The translations under genes were made by a program, and so were the position numbers. DNA of 64,000 nt, from NCBI GenBank assembly GCA_022497155.1, contig MU385788.1:1-64000 (forward strand), read 5' to 3'. Each line of letters opens with the position of its first letter. Within the stretch, counting starts at the first letter, position 1. The notes beneath the pieces were generated by a model. It was not told where the DNA came from and did not search any database. It worked only from the letters and a program-made list of their open reading frames with translations. This stretch comes from Whalleya microplaca. Lineage: Eukaryota > Ascomycota > Sordariomycetes > Xylariales > Xylariaceae. Positions 1 to 9,904 of the stretch are shown here, in pieces.

Positions 1-505
1 TTGGTGTGCTTCCCCACCACCGATACAAACATACTACATTCCCCCCCCGATTCACCATACCACCCCCCCACCATCCCTGATCAACCCCTATAAAATATTC
101 CATCTCCCCCCCCCCCCCCCCCCCCTGTCGCAAACCATATTGCCTATTCCGCCTCTTTTCGTCCGGCCTCCGACTTTCTTTTTCTGTCTCTGCAGAATTC
201 GAAATTCGATCCCGACTGTGCATTATCTTCATCGCCTGCCGTGCCTCTTGTGGCCCGGATTGTAATCGCTAATTCGTCGCGAATGCTGTGGTCTCAATGT
301 CGAACCGGATTGCCGGTCCTCTGATGAATTGGCTCTGGCTTTGGGTCCCGACGATTTTGGTGGTCGGCTGCCAATAAGGACATATCATAGGTCGACAGAG
401 CTTCGCTACGCATATTGAAACAACCTTAAAACTTGCTCGGTGTGTCATAAACAGCTCTCCCACCAGGCCAACTGTCGCCGAAGAGGACGACATTGGCCGT
501 GAATA
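1..505. promoter_or_regulatory. Upstream region and leader of the ADF-H gene
   Basis: No coding signal was seen. The first 130 bases are strongly C-rich and CT-rich and include an uninterrupted run of 20 C at 106-125. A pyrimidine-rich stretch continues to about 190. Pyrimidine-rich blocks ahead of the start codon are common in filamentous ascomycete promoters. I infer that this is the promoter and leader of the gene starting at 506. No convincing TATA box was located. Confidence 0.4.
106..125. repeat. Homopolymer tract C(20)
   Basis: Twenty consecutive C residues lie in the promoter region of the ADF-H gene. Such tracts are prone to replication slippage and to length errors in assembly, so the exact length is uncertain. 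Confidence 0.9.
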
Positions 506-3500
506 ATGTCGTTGAATGGATTGGACGATGCGAAGGTTATAGAAGCCTACGAAGCTGCAACCCTCGAGCCCGGAGGATGGTATGGTGCCTTTTCTGTTAC
601 TCTGCTACTCCCCCCAGCTTATTTCTTATCTGACAGCGGTTGCGCTGTTGCTTACTTTCATCGCTGCCAATGAGGGTTGGCACACGAGCGTTTCCCTGGT
701 GAATGTTAAGTGATCGCACACACTGACAAAAAATTGCAAACCAGGTTTCTCCTCAAATACACCAGCCGTGACGAAGTCGAGCTCCTCGGCCGTGGGAATG
801 GAGGCATTGTTGATATCCGTAGCGCAATTGCAAAGTTCGAGGAGACGTCCCCGCTGTATGGTCTCCTGAAGTATAGGCGGAGAAATGTCATATTGAAATA
901 TATGCCTGAGGAGTGTTCTAGACTTGTTCAAGGTAAGTAACTTCGCTGCGATCTCTGAGCCCCGTTGTTTTGCCATATATGCACATGATTTGGAGCAAAC
1001 AACTTCGAGGACAATGGAGTGGCTAATCTGACATGTTTTTCGCTCTTCACAGCCCGCGCCGCAGTACATTTTAATGTAATTTGTGAACGATTCACGCCAC
1101 ACGATACCACCTTTGAAATTTCGGCAGCGAAGGATCTCAAGGATTCCAAACTCTCGGCGGCTTGCTCACTTCATGCAGCATCAGGTTCCTCGTCCTCGTC
1201 CTCGAGCTCGCTGCGCCGGCGGAGATTGAACGAAATCGCAGAGGAAGAGGAAGAAGAGGAAAGGGAACGGAAGAGGCAATCTACGGTTAAAGAAGAAGGA
1301 AGAACCGCGTCGTTGTACTCAGATACTGGGCGTCCACCTTCAGCTTCGGAACCTCCTGTCGTTCTAGACCGCCAGCAAATTACTCACCCGCAGGACACGA
1401 ACTTCGCCTCCACAGACAACGTTCCCGATTTCACTGGAGTCGACCGTCCGACATCGCCTACGAAGTCAGAAACCGCAAGGCGCATCTCTTCACAGTTGAC
1501 GCGTCCCGAACTATACAGCTTTTCGACGTACACGTACGGAAAGCCCAAGGTGAAGCTGGGCCCGCGGCCCTCCTTGGAAGCCAACAAGAGACCCGTAACA
1601 GCGACGGGGAATTTCCGCCCGACTGCGGCGCTACCGGTGGGATTCAAGTTCTTCTCGAAGGGGCCCAAGAAAGGAAAACCGCAGGAGCTGGAACAAGCTG
1701 AGAAGAAAGGGGGAGAACGTGGGCACGACACGAAAGAAGTTGCCACTCATACCACACCCGTCCCCATCCCTGAGGTTCCATCGGAATCTGGCCTTCACCT
1801 TCACCTTCCACCACGACCTGCAACAAGCTCAGGAGCTTCTGTAAAAACCATGCCCGCGACCATGACTGTATCAGCAAAAGACAAGATTACGCCCGAGAAG
1901 GCACGACTTATGAAAGCTATGAAGCTGAGAGAGAGGAAGAAAATGATGAGCGCCGCGGCACCGGAACCGTCCCCAACACCTGAAGGCCCGCCTTTAAGTG
2001 GAGAGGAGAAAGGCGGTAAACCTGGCTCAGTCCAGGATGATGGTAATCGATCCACGTTCCACGCAGATTCTGGCGTCGCTATTGACCCGCCTACGCCGAT
2101 GACAATCAACACCGAAGCACGTTCCGAGGGCACTGTTTCCGACTCCCATCCCAACTCTCCCACCGCTGCATCCTCTTCTGGAATAGGGGTGTCTACAAAG
2201 GCATCATCTCTATCTGAGTCAACCGATGAGACCTTGCAAGAAACAAGAGGGAGTAATGCTAATGCACTGCGAGAGGAGCCTGACAAGCTTCTTGATGTAA
2301 TGCAAGAGGCAGGTCTGCGGATGAGCCCTGTTGAGCCCCCGCTGGAGAATGCGTTGGAGCCTGTGAAGGCGCCCTCTTCTGAGACACCAGAGACTAAGGT
2401 CTCAGATGTTACAGCTGTTAAAGCTGCTGAGGAATCCCACGAAATTCCTGAGCCAGACCATCAGCAAACATCGATAGAGGTTGGAAGTGAAGAGCAGAAG
2501 TCGCCGCTAGAAATACCGACCTCCAAGTTCTCCTCCAACGAGGCGAAGACTGAAGCATCACCAACATCGCCGTCCACCCCCGGCCTCAAGTCGAAGTTCT
2601 CTACACAAGAGGTTACCCTACCGGCGACTCCATCTGTGGTGCCACCCCCCGAGGAAGGGAACAAAACATCCAAAGCAGGCCCAGACGTCGGGCTTCCCCC
2701 TCCCAAGTCTGCTAGGCGTAAGACCCTTGGACAACCTCTGAAGACCCAATTCATAACAAGGACTACAGAAGAGAACGATCCTCTCGATGACGATGCCCTG
2801 ATGGACGAACTACAGGAAGCAACACTCCAGGAGGCCAAGCCTATGCTGGTCTCCAAGTCTCCCATTACTCCCGTCTTCCCGGAATCTGGTCCGTTGAAGC
2901 CAGCGCCCCACCTGACTCGTTCCGTTACGAACCCGATGCGCGGACCTCTTCACGTAGCTGGCGATGTGTCACAAAGCAGTGCTAGAAGCGTCTCGGCCGG
3001 CGGTGCGGCCTACCTACACACTGTTACTCGCCAGCAGTCGAACGCTGGTTTGCAATCCAAGAAGAACAACATCGGATCGAGCATTTCGCAGCGGATCAAG
3101 GCTTTAGAAAAGCTTACGGGCACTCCCGGCGGCGAAGATGTTCGCCCGAGAACGGCCACCCCGTCCTCGACTTTCTTCACTGTCCGAAGACAGAGTATAA
3201 GGGACCCGTCGACGCCTGTGACGGAGAAGCCTGATTTGACGACGCGAAAGACACCCACGCCGGAGCACTCGCGGGAAGGGACGCCTGATACATCGAGTGG
3301 TGGACGCGAGAGGAAGCGTGAGAGATCTGCGTCGGTAGCCAGCAGATTGACCATGTTTGAGGGTCAACCACAGAGTGCAACACGCGGGCGTCCCGAGTCG
3401 ATTCAGGTCACCGCCCGAATTATCCGCTCTCCTAGCCAGTCTCTGAAAAGGTCTGACACGACTAAGAACCCCAGCGAGTATCACCAGGTTGAGTTCAGAC

Positions 3501-4491
3501 AATCACCACTGTTTGTCGATGTACAGAGGGCCGACCCGACTGACCAAGCTCCATCTCCTGCGGTCGAAATCAACAACGATTCGCTTCAGGAGAGGCGCAA
3601 GTCTGTGTCTGAAGATCGCGAGAAGAAGAATCGACGATCTTCCCTGAGTATAGTTAAAGACTTTATCAAAGACCGTCGCACATCTGTAACTAGCAGATCT
3701 ACTGACAATCTCGCGGCCATGTCTCCGGGATCAAACCCGATCAAATCCCCTAGTCGACCCCCTTCAGCACACCAAAATACTGGCGGCTTTGTTCGGCGCT
3801 TGTCGATCTCTAGCCGCCGCTCATCATTCAGCCGTGAGCGGGAGGGCGCCGGGTCAACACCCGGTGCCATGTCACCTAGTATTCTAAGTGATAGTGGCTC
3901 TGGAGATGACAGGAGCATGAAGGACAGTGAGAAGAAGTCTAAGAACCGTGCATCTCGATTCATGCGCCGGCTATCCAACTCGTTTAGCGGCCGTAAGAAT
4001 ACGAGTGCTACCATCTCACCAACCGTGACGGAAGAAGATGCGGATCAATTAGCCGCAGCTTCTAAGCCCGAAACACAACCCTCCTCTCAGCCTGCTGTTG
4101 TGGCTTATATGGGGGATGTCAATGTGCAGTTTCCGGATAACCTCCTCTGGAAACGGCGCAGTATGTGCTTGGACTCGCAAGGGTTTTTGTTTTTGAGTGC
4201 CGTCCAAGGAGCGGCGCTCAACGCAAAAGACAAGAGTGGCGTCAAGCGTTATCACTTAGGTGACTTCCGCAAGCCCTACATTCCCGACGTTGAGATCCAA
4301 GAACTCCCCAACAGCGTTGTGCTGGACCTTCTCGACGGCTCCTCCTTACAGATTGCCTGTGAAGACCGAGCCGGCCAGATGAACATTCTACATAGTGAGT
4401 AACCAGGCATTTAATACCCGTTGAACTACGCTGACCCGGACATATAGCTCTCCAAGATTCGCACCAGAGCCATAGCTCTTACGGACAATAG
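506..4491 (+). CDS. ADF-H (cofilin/drebrin-type) actin-binding protein with long disordered middle
   Basis: The predicted protein has 1215 residues in four exons: 506-579, 745-932, 1053-4394 and 4448-4491. Phases agree at every junction. The first 130 or so residues form an actin-depolymerising-factor homology domain, recognisable from LEPGGWFLLKYTSRDEVELL and the basic segment YGLLKYRRRNVILKYMPE. Family knowledge says such domains bind actin. The middle 950 residues are Ser/Pro/Lys/Glu-rich, with a Ser run followed by a Glu/Arg coil-like stretch near residue 120-150 and many basic Ser/Arg patches. The last 100 residues become ordered again (VQFPDNLLWKRRSMCLDSQG onward) and look like a compact PH-like module, which is inference. 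A GTGAGT donor sits at what would otherwise be the stop after codon 1201. Splicing there adds about 14 residues and ends at TAG. The likely site of action is the cortical actin cytoskeleton. The exact yeast counterpart is not clear to me. Confidence 0.85.
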
Positions 4492-5605
4492 GCACTTTAC
4501 GCCTTTACTATTAGTTCACTTTTAATCAACCAACCCACTTCCCAGCCGAAAAAATCTCTTTGTTTACGACAGATACCCAACCACCCTTTCTCAACATTGT
4601 GTCCATAGAACACATTCACTGCATTTTCTTTTGTGACCCCAGCTGGATTCACGTGGTCTCACGACTCCTCTTCTCATCCAGGCGGCCATTATGCCGCAAT
4701 TTGTATCACCTTTCTGTCTTCCTAGATTCTCGGGGAGGTTGAGCACTTTATTTTGCCACAGATTCTTCTTACATCGTGTGCACTACTTCTGGAAGTTCTA
4801 CTTTCGGCTCTGCCTTTTGTGTCTGGGAAAGAAGATATACCAGTTTACAAGAAGCAGAACCCTTGCGAAGGCTTGCCGCGTTTTCTTGCATCTCCCCCAG
4901 TTGGTGTGCGGTGGGAACTGTCCATGTTGATAGGTCGATTCGAGGCGACAAAAGGGGAGGGGAGGGGGGACCCTGAGGAGGAAAGAAAGAAGAAAGAAAG
5001 GTCAGTGTGGGGGGGATGAGACTGTTGTATGTACGAGTGAGATCTACTGTTCTGTACATACCTGAATAGCACTGGCAATAAAATACATAGTCACGCTATA
5101 ATTAAAAACAGTGTCACGGAATTTGTTTGGATGATGACTTCCCGTGCGAAATGACTCATCTTGCTTCATATTTAAGGGCTCTTTCAGTAATGCGAGAATA
5201 CTTTCCATCGCATCTTAGTTCTTGTCCACATCATCCTGACCAACTACCTCATTCACCAAGCCTGAGACAATAGATTATTGCAACAAAGGAATACGAGAGA
5301 CAACATGGCCAAGAGACCTGTTCTATGTGGTAAGTCCTTGTTCACAAGCTCTCTCCAGCAACGAAACAATAGCTTTTGTTCTGGGTCGAGACAATGCCCT
5401 TGTTGAGGGCGGCGATAGATAAGTAGCTGACTTCGACCGCCAGCCAGAGGAAGAGATCCTCATCCTCAACACCATCATCACCATCATCTTCAAGTCGGTA
5501 AGTACCCTGGAAAGAGAACGCCAACTTGAAGCAAGTATCGTGAACCATCGTTGCCGAGAACTTAAACACATCTCGCTAGCTAACTAACGACCCAACTTAC
5601 TAGTT
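4492..5605. other. Intergenic: 3' region of ADF-H gene, then leader of the small proline-rich gene
   Basis: There is no convincing coding region; the short open frames here lack codon bias and family likeness. A purine-rich GA/GGGGA stretch lies at 4955-5015. An ATG at 5305, followed after eight codons by a good GTAAGT donor at 5330, may begin a 5' exon of the downstream gene (see that entry). A His-rich potential exon of that gene lies at about 5444-5497 and is followed by another GTAAGT. Confidence 0.4.
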
Positions 5606-6118
5606 ATGTCGTCCAACACCTCTAACGCTCCTCCTCCTCGCTCCTGGGCACAAGTCGCGGTTGCCGAGCCTCCCCGACCCCCCACGCCGCCGCCCCGGCC
5701 GCAGCCGCAGCCCAAGAAGAGCATCCTCAAGCCGGTATCCCCATCCCGCTCCCCCTCCCCTCTGACTCTCGGGCCGTCACACTTCGAGACCGCTACAGAG
5801 GCCAAGGCTGAGGGCGAGGCTAGCTCTTCCCCTCCGGCTCCGGCTTCTGGTGTCAAGAGAAAGCCGACCTGGGACGCGGTCGTGGCGCGCGACGCCGAGA
5901 CCGGCGAGGCGGTCCCGAACTCGGGCCGCTCGGGGCAAGAGTACCGCGCGATCTACCGGCGGGCGCGGGTCGAGGCGCAGCTCCAGACGTGTCGGGCGCG
6001 GGAGGAGGAGGACCGGCAACAGTACATGTATCGCAAGTGCAAAAAGGGAGTTGAAATCTCGAGGTTGGAGTTCATCGAGGGTGGCGGCGAGATGGACTGG
6101 GAGTTTAGTAGTCGGTAA
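5606..6118 (+). CDS. Small proline-rich protein of unknown function
   Basis: This 170-residue reading frame opens with ATG. It is Pro/Arg-rich at the N-terminus (about residues 8-60, including SWAQVAVAEPPRPPTPPP and KKSILKPVSPSRSPSP) and Glu/Arg-rich and probably helical in the second half. No catalytic motif or family was recognised. GC and codon use are clearly higher than in the flanks, which supports coding. The start is uncertain. A possible upstream exon (5305-5329) and a His-rich exon (from about 5444 to a GTAAGT at about 5498) join in phase to the TTATG just before this start, giving about 27 extra residues. A perfect GTAAGT also overlaps the stop codon at 6115-6120, so the C-terminus could be spliced on. 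Both extensions are inference and need transcripts. Confidence 0.55.
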   Translation: MSSNTSNAPPPRSWAQVAVAEPPRPPTPPPRPQPQPKKSILKPVSPSRSPSPLTLGPSHFETATEAKAEGEASSSPPAPASGVKRKPTWDAVVARDAETGEAVPNSGRSGQEYRAIYRRARVEAQLQTCRAREEEDRQQYMYRKCKKGVEISRLEFIEGGGEMDWEFSSR

Positions 6119-7079
6119 GTAAGTTGGGAAGGGAAGAAAGTGAAGCACTCCTGAGAAGGAGGAGTTCGCTGCGCCTGCGGCGCTGGCTAGGCGTGCCGCT
6201 TGCGTTTGTGAGTGGGTGCGCTTGGTCTGCTAGCAGTTCAGCAATAATAATAATAGTATACTCACCTTCACTTGTGAATACCATCTCCATGTGTCACTAC
6301 TTCTAATCTGTATCCTGCGAACTTGGTGTGAATTCCTTGGTGCAAATAAGTGTGCTAACAAGTTGCGATAGTGATGGTACGGAAGAACCACTCTTATACA
6401 TGTAAGCAATTAAATTAATTATCTGAGAATGTATAATGAAATCACAGTATTTTCTTGGTTCATTAATGTAGTACTAGCTTTCTGTCATCCTCTCAGCAGT
6501 TTAGTTCAGCTAACGTAGATGTGAAAGTTTCTCAGTTTTTAAGAGCAACGCGTAGGTTTAAGAGAGGGAAATAGGGTGACTAATATTTGATGTTGCCTTG
6601 AAATCAAAATCCTGGTTCTTTAAGCTATTATCTTTTGTCCTCGTGTACGGAAGATCGAGATGTTCTGATGTCAAGTAACAACGCGCTGCCAGTAACACCC
6701 GCGATTTCCTATAACTATTCGCGGTTCTCAGTAAGGTTAATAAGATCCTTGTGCTCTAGACTTTGTCAATGCCAACAGTAGTGATGTCGGATTCGACTGC
6801 AAAGATCTTGATGGGACACTAGTGTATAGGCTAAAACCAGGGACAGCATAGCTAGATATTTGATATGCTGGCGTCGGCGCAAGGAGAAAGCTGTGAACAG
6901 TGGAAAATATGAGTCTAGGTATTACGATGTCTTGTTTCTACTTTGAGAGCAAGGTGGATGCCATTAAATAAGCTGAGATAAACGTTGAAGCAAACCGATA
7001 TATATAAATTTTAAATTGCCATATTCTTCGTTATTCATAAATAGTCATCTGTGTAGATACTCGCACCTCTAGAAAAAAT
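6119..7079. other. Intergenic, no feature seen
   Basis: The sequence is AT-leaning, without a convincing frame, RNA gene or long repeat. A short AATAATAATAATAG run occurs near 6241-6255. The stretch separates the 3' ends of two convergent genes and probably holds their terminators. Confidence 0.4.
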
Positions 7080-8165
7080 TCACGACCGGCCAAGCAACGG
7101 AATCTCCTTTGCGCCGACCTGGTTTGGTATGATACCGTAGTGCTCCGGCCTCCTATGTTTTGCAAAATTAAACACCGCATCCTTCCCCTTCCGACACGCC
7201 GTCAAGTCAATAGTAGCCACGACAAGCTCATCCTCAAGCGTTTTCGACTCCGCCACTACCTTGCCATTAGGATCGATGATCATGCTGCCGCCGATCATGC
7301 ACTGCCCATTTTCCTCGCCGCACTTCGCCACGTTGATGCTCCAGACCGCGTTCTGGTAGCTGCCCGCCTGGCACGACAGGCGGTGGTGGAAGTCCGCGTC
7401 GGCCGTCTGCTCCTGCGGCGTGCCCTCGTGCTGCGGCGCCCACGCCGTGGTGTTGTAGCCCTCGATGACGAGCTCGGCGCCCTGCAATCCGTACGCTCGC
7501 CACGCCTCGGGCCAGCGCCGGTCATTACAAATGAGCATGCCCAAGATCGGGTCCCCTTTCCCCTCGGGGTTTCCTGAGTCAGGTGAGCCGTCCACATCTT
7601 CGGCCTTCAGGGCGTCGCCAATCAAACCAGGGGCCCTGAAGGCCTGAAAGCCGATATCGCCCGGGGTAAAGTACCTCTTCTCCAGCTGCTGAAACGTATT
7701 CGGGCGCTCAACCGGCACCTTCGTCCCCGGTAGATGCACCTTCCGGTACTTCGCGACTGCCTTCCCGGCAGCCACAGAGTAATATAACGTAGTGTTGAAG
7801 TCAGTCGACCTGCCATCGGGGCCGGTCCAGCGTTCCGCGTACCCGAGGTAAAAGTCCATACCCAACGCATTCGCCTTCTCGACAAGTGGTCTCGCGTGCG
7901 GCGTCTCCAGGACCCCGTAGGGATTCGATGGCGACGCCGACTCGAAGTACTTCGAAACATCCTCCGGGTCATGCATGATCATGACCGGGAAGAACGTAGT
8001 CAGTGCCAGCTCCGGAAATGCGATGAGCCGGACGCCCTGAGCGGCGGCATCGTCCATATGCTTGAGGAGACGAGCTAGGATTTCGTCGCGCGACATGTCG
8101 ACATTGTTGGGTCCTAGCTGCGCGGCAGCGACTGTAATAAGCCGGGGAGTTCGTTTCGGAGACAT
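7080..8165 (-). CDS. N-carbamoyl-D-amino-acid hydrolase-like carbon-nitrogen hydrolase
   Basis: This single-exon protein of 361 residues belongs to the nitrilase (carbon-nitrogen hydrolase) superfamily. The Glu-Lys-Cys triad is complete: Glu52 in FPELALTTFFP, Lys142 in KYRKVHLPG and Cys213 in ICNDRRWPEAWR. The sequences around all three residues resemble bacterial D-N-carbamoylase, which hydrolyses N-carbamoyl-D-amino acids to the D-amino acid, ammonia and CO2. That enzyme is about 300 residues; the extra length here is mainly an insertion at about residues 183-204 (Asp/Gly/Pro-rich) and short terminal tails. No signal peptide is visible, so a cytosolic location is likely. The open frame continues five codons upstream only through a TTG; the first ATG, at 8165, is taken as the start. 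No hydantoinase gene is adjacent, so the physiological substrate is uncertain. Confidence 0.88.
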   Translation of the reverse strand: MSPKRTPRLITVAAAQLGPNNVDMSRDEILARLLKHMDDAAAQGVRLIAFPELALTTFFPVMIMHDPEDVSKYFESASPSNPYGVLETPHARPLVEKANALGMDFYLGYAERWTGPDGRSTDFNTTLYYSVAAGKAVAKYRKVHLPGTKVPVERPNTFQQLEKRYFTPGDIGFQAFRAPGLIGDALKAEDVDGSPDSGNPEGKGDPILGMLICNDRRWPEAWRAYGLQGAELVIEGYNTTAWAPQHEGTPQEQTADADFHHRLSCQAGSYQNAVWSINVAKCGEENGQCMIGGSMIIDPNGKVVAESKTLEDELVVATIDLTACRKGKDAVFNFAKHRRPEHYGIIPNQVGAKEIPLLGRS

Positions 8166-9904
8166 TTGTATCAATCCCAAGTTTTTAGCCCGGAACTTCG
8201 AAGGTGGTCTTCTAACTCTCTAATATATGTTCGCTCCTCGAATGCTAAGCGCATTGAGACTACTTGTTGATACGAGATAGCAGTTGCGAAGTCGGCTGTA
8301 GCCATTCCGAACTGATAGGTATCCGTGATCCCCACCTCGACTTGGAAGACCGATTAGGCGGCCGAAGAACGACGATAAAGGAGACTTCCGCGGGGAAGAT
8401 CTTCGGCGCCTTCCGACTCCCGATAGAGATAAGTATCTCGTAATGGGAGAATAAACCATAACTACGATTTAGCCTACTATTCAACATGCCAGCATTGTGA
8501 CTCTGTATTAAACGACTAGAATCGTTACAGGTCATTTCAGCGGGAATGCCGTTACTGGATGTTGAAGTAGGCGTAAAGAACGACAAAAGTGCGAGTAGTG
8601 GCTATGTCCCGAAGGTGATGGGTATGGGAATAGAATAAGTGTTCAGATCGCCGAGTCCGAGGGAGCTGACTTCATACCGCGGAGGTGTAGCATACCCTGA
8701 GTAGACGCAAAGTTGAGTAGCTCTCACGGCCGCGATGAATAACAATCCTAACTGCGACTACGAGTTCAACTTCCTCCTGACAGTCCCCAACTCAACAGTG
8801 CTCAACGAAGATTGAGACGCATCTGTGCCTCATCTTCTAGCAACGCTCAGTTTAAGGCAGTCTCGCAAGGGCCTCTAGTACCAAAAGGTTCACTTTTGCT
8901 TTCGCGCCTTTTACTACCGATTCACGTGAACTGGGCGGAGTTGCACGACGTGCTGAACCGTAAGGGGGCGATGAAGCTAGTTTCGACGTAGGTATCGTCT
9001 ACTGGTATCCGATGGGATACAGTGGCTGTTCGGCTGCAGGTGGATGTTCACTTGAGCGGACGGAGTCGTTGGGCAGGGGCTGTGAAGCGAAGATCGACTT
9101 TCGCGAACCATGCACTTCACCATACTAACCCAATGCCGTGGACTATTAGAGCAGACTTGAAGTAGTGTAGGTGAGTCGTTTTGCGTGGCAAGTCTGCGTG
9201 GAGTGGTGGTATTGTTGGTAGCCGTGATGGTAAAACTCTAAAGAAGATATCGTCGCTCTTAGCTGATCAGTTGACTAGGCTGGTGTCGGGTATGGGCGTA
9301 ATGAGCTACTGGGTATGAAAACCCTAGAAAGCTGAGACCGGGTGTATAATTAATTAGTTTAGTGAGATAGATGTTGATTAATCGGTGATTATACACCTGG
9401 TCGTATTCGAGCAAGTAAACTAAATCCGTTCGTACTATTAGTTATGCATGGATTGAGACGAAGAATAAGGAGTAACTAACCTCATTCTTCTCGAGTAAAG
9501 GTTCGTCCTCCCCTGAAAATAGATATGGGCTTCCGGGTACAACTTTACACGGTGGCTGGGAATGAACTTTCACAATTTATAGTTCGATTCAATGTTGGTA
9601 ATGGGTCTGTACCATCCTGTTGTTCTGAAAATGATTGTTAATACTCTGAGGGAAACCTGATGATATGCCGCTCAAGGTATAAGGTATGCACCGAGATCTT
9701 TTTGGAAATGCTTTCCAGTCTCTTTCGGAGGTTGTAGTGTCGTATATGAAGGTAGATCAACTGTATCATCGAGGAGGTTACTCTGCTATTTTTGTTCTTT
9801 TGTGTCGTTGTCAGTTCCAATCTGTATTAGCGTTGCTCGAAAGCGCAGAGAGCCTCGATATATTTGTCCCTTTTGTCATCGAGGATGGCCTTTCGTCATC
9901 TTAA
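8166..9904. other. Intergenic between two minus-strand genes; contains an inverted repeat
   Basis: No credible gene was found; open frames at 8220-8586 are short and unlike any family I know. Base composition shifts from mixed to AT-rich near 9340-9430. A pair of inverted 15-base arms lies at 9336-9350 and 9388-9402 (separate entry). The first few hundred bases contain the promoter of the carbamoylase gene. Confidence 0.4.
9336..9402. repeat. Inverted repeat, 15-base arms with 37-base AT-rich centre
   Basis: The left arm GACCGGGTGTATAAT (9336-9350) is the reverse complement of the right arm at 9388-9402 except for one transition. The centre is AT-rich. This could be the relic of a miniature inverted-repeat element or simply a hairpin. 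No target-site duplication was recognised. Confidence 0.55.

Noticed and set aside
4560..5078. Overlapping short frames after the ADF-H gene
   Set aside because: All are under 100 codons, overlap on both strands and lie in the probable 3' untranslated region.
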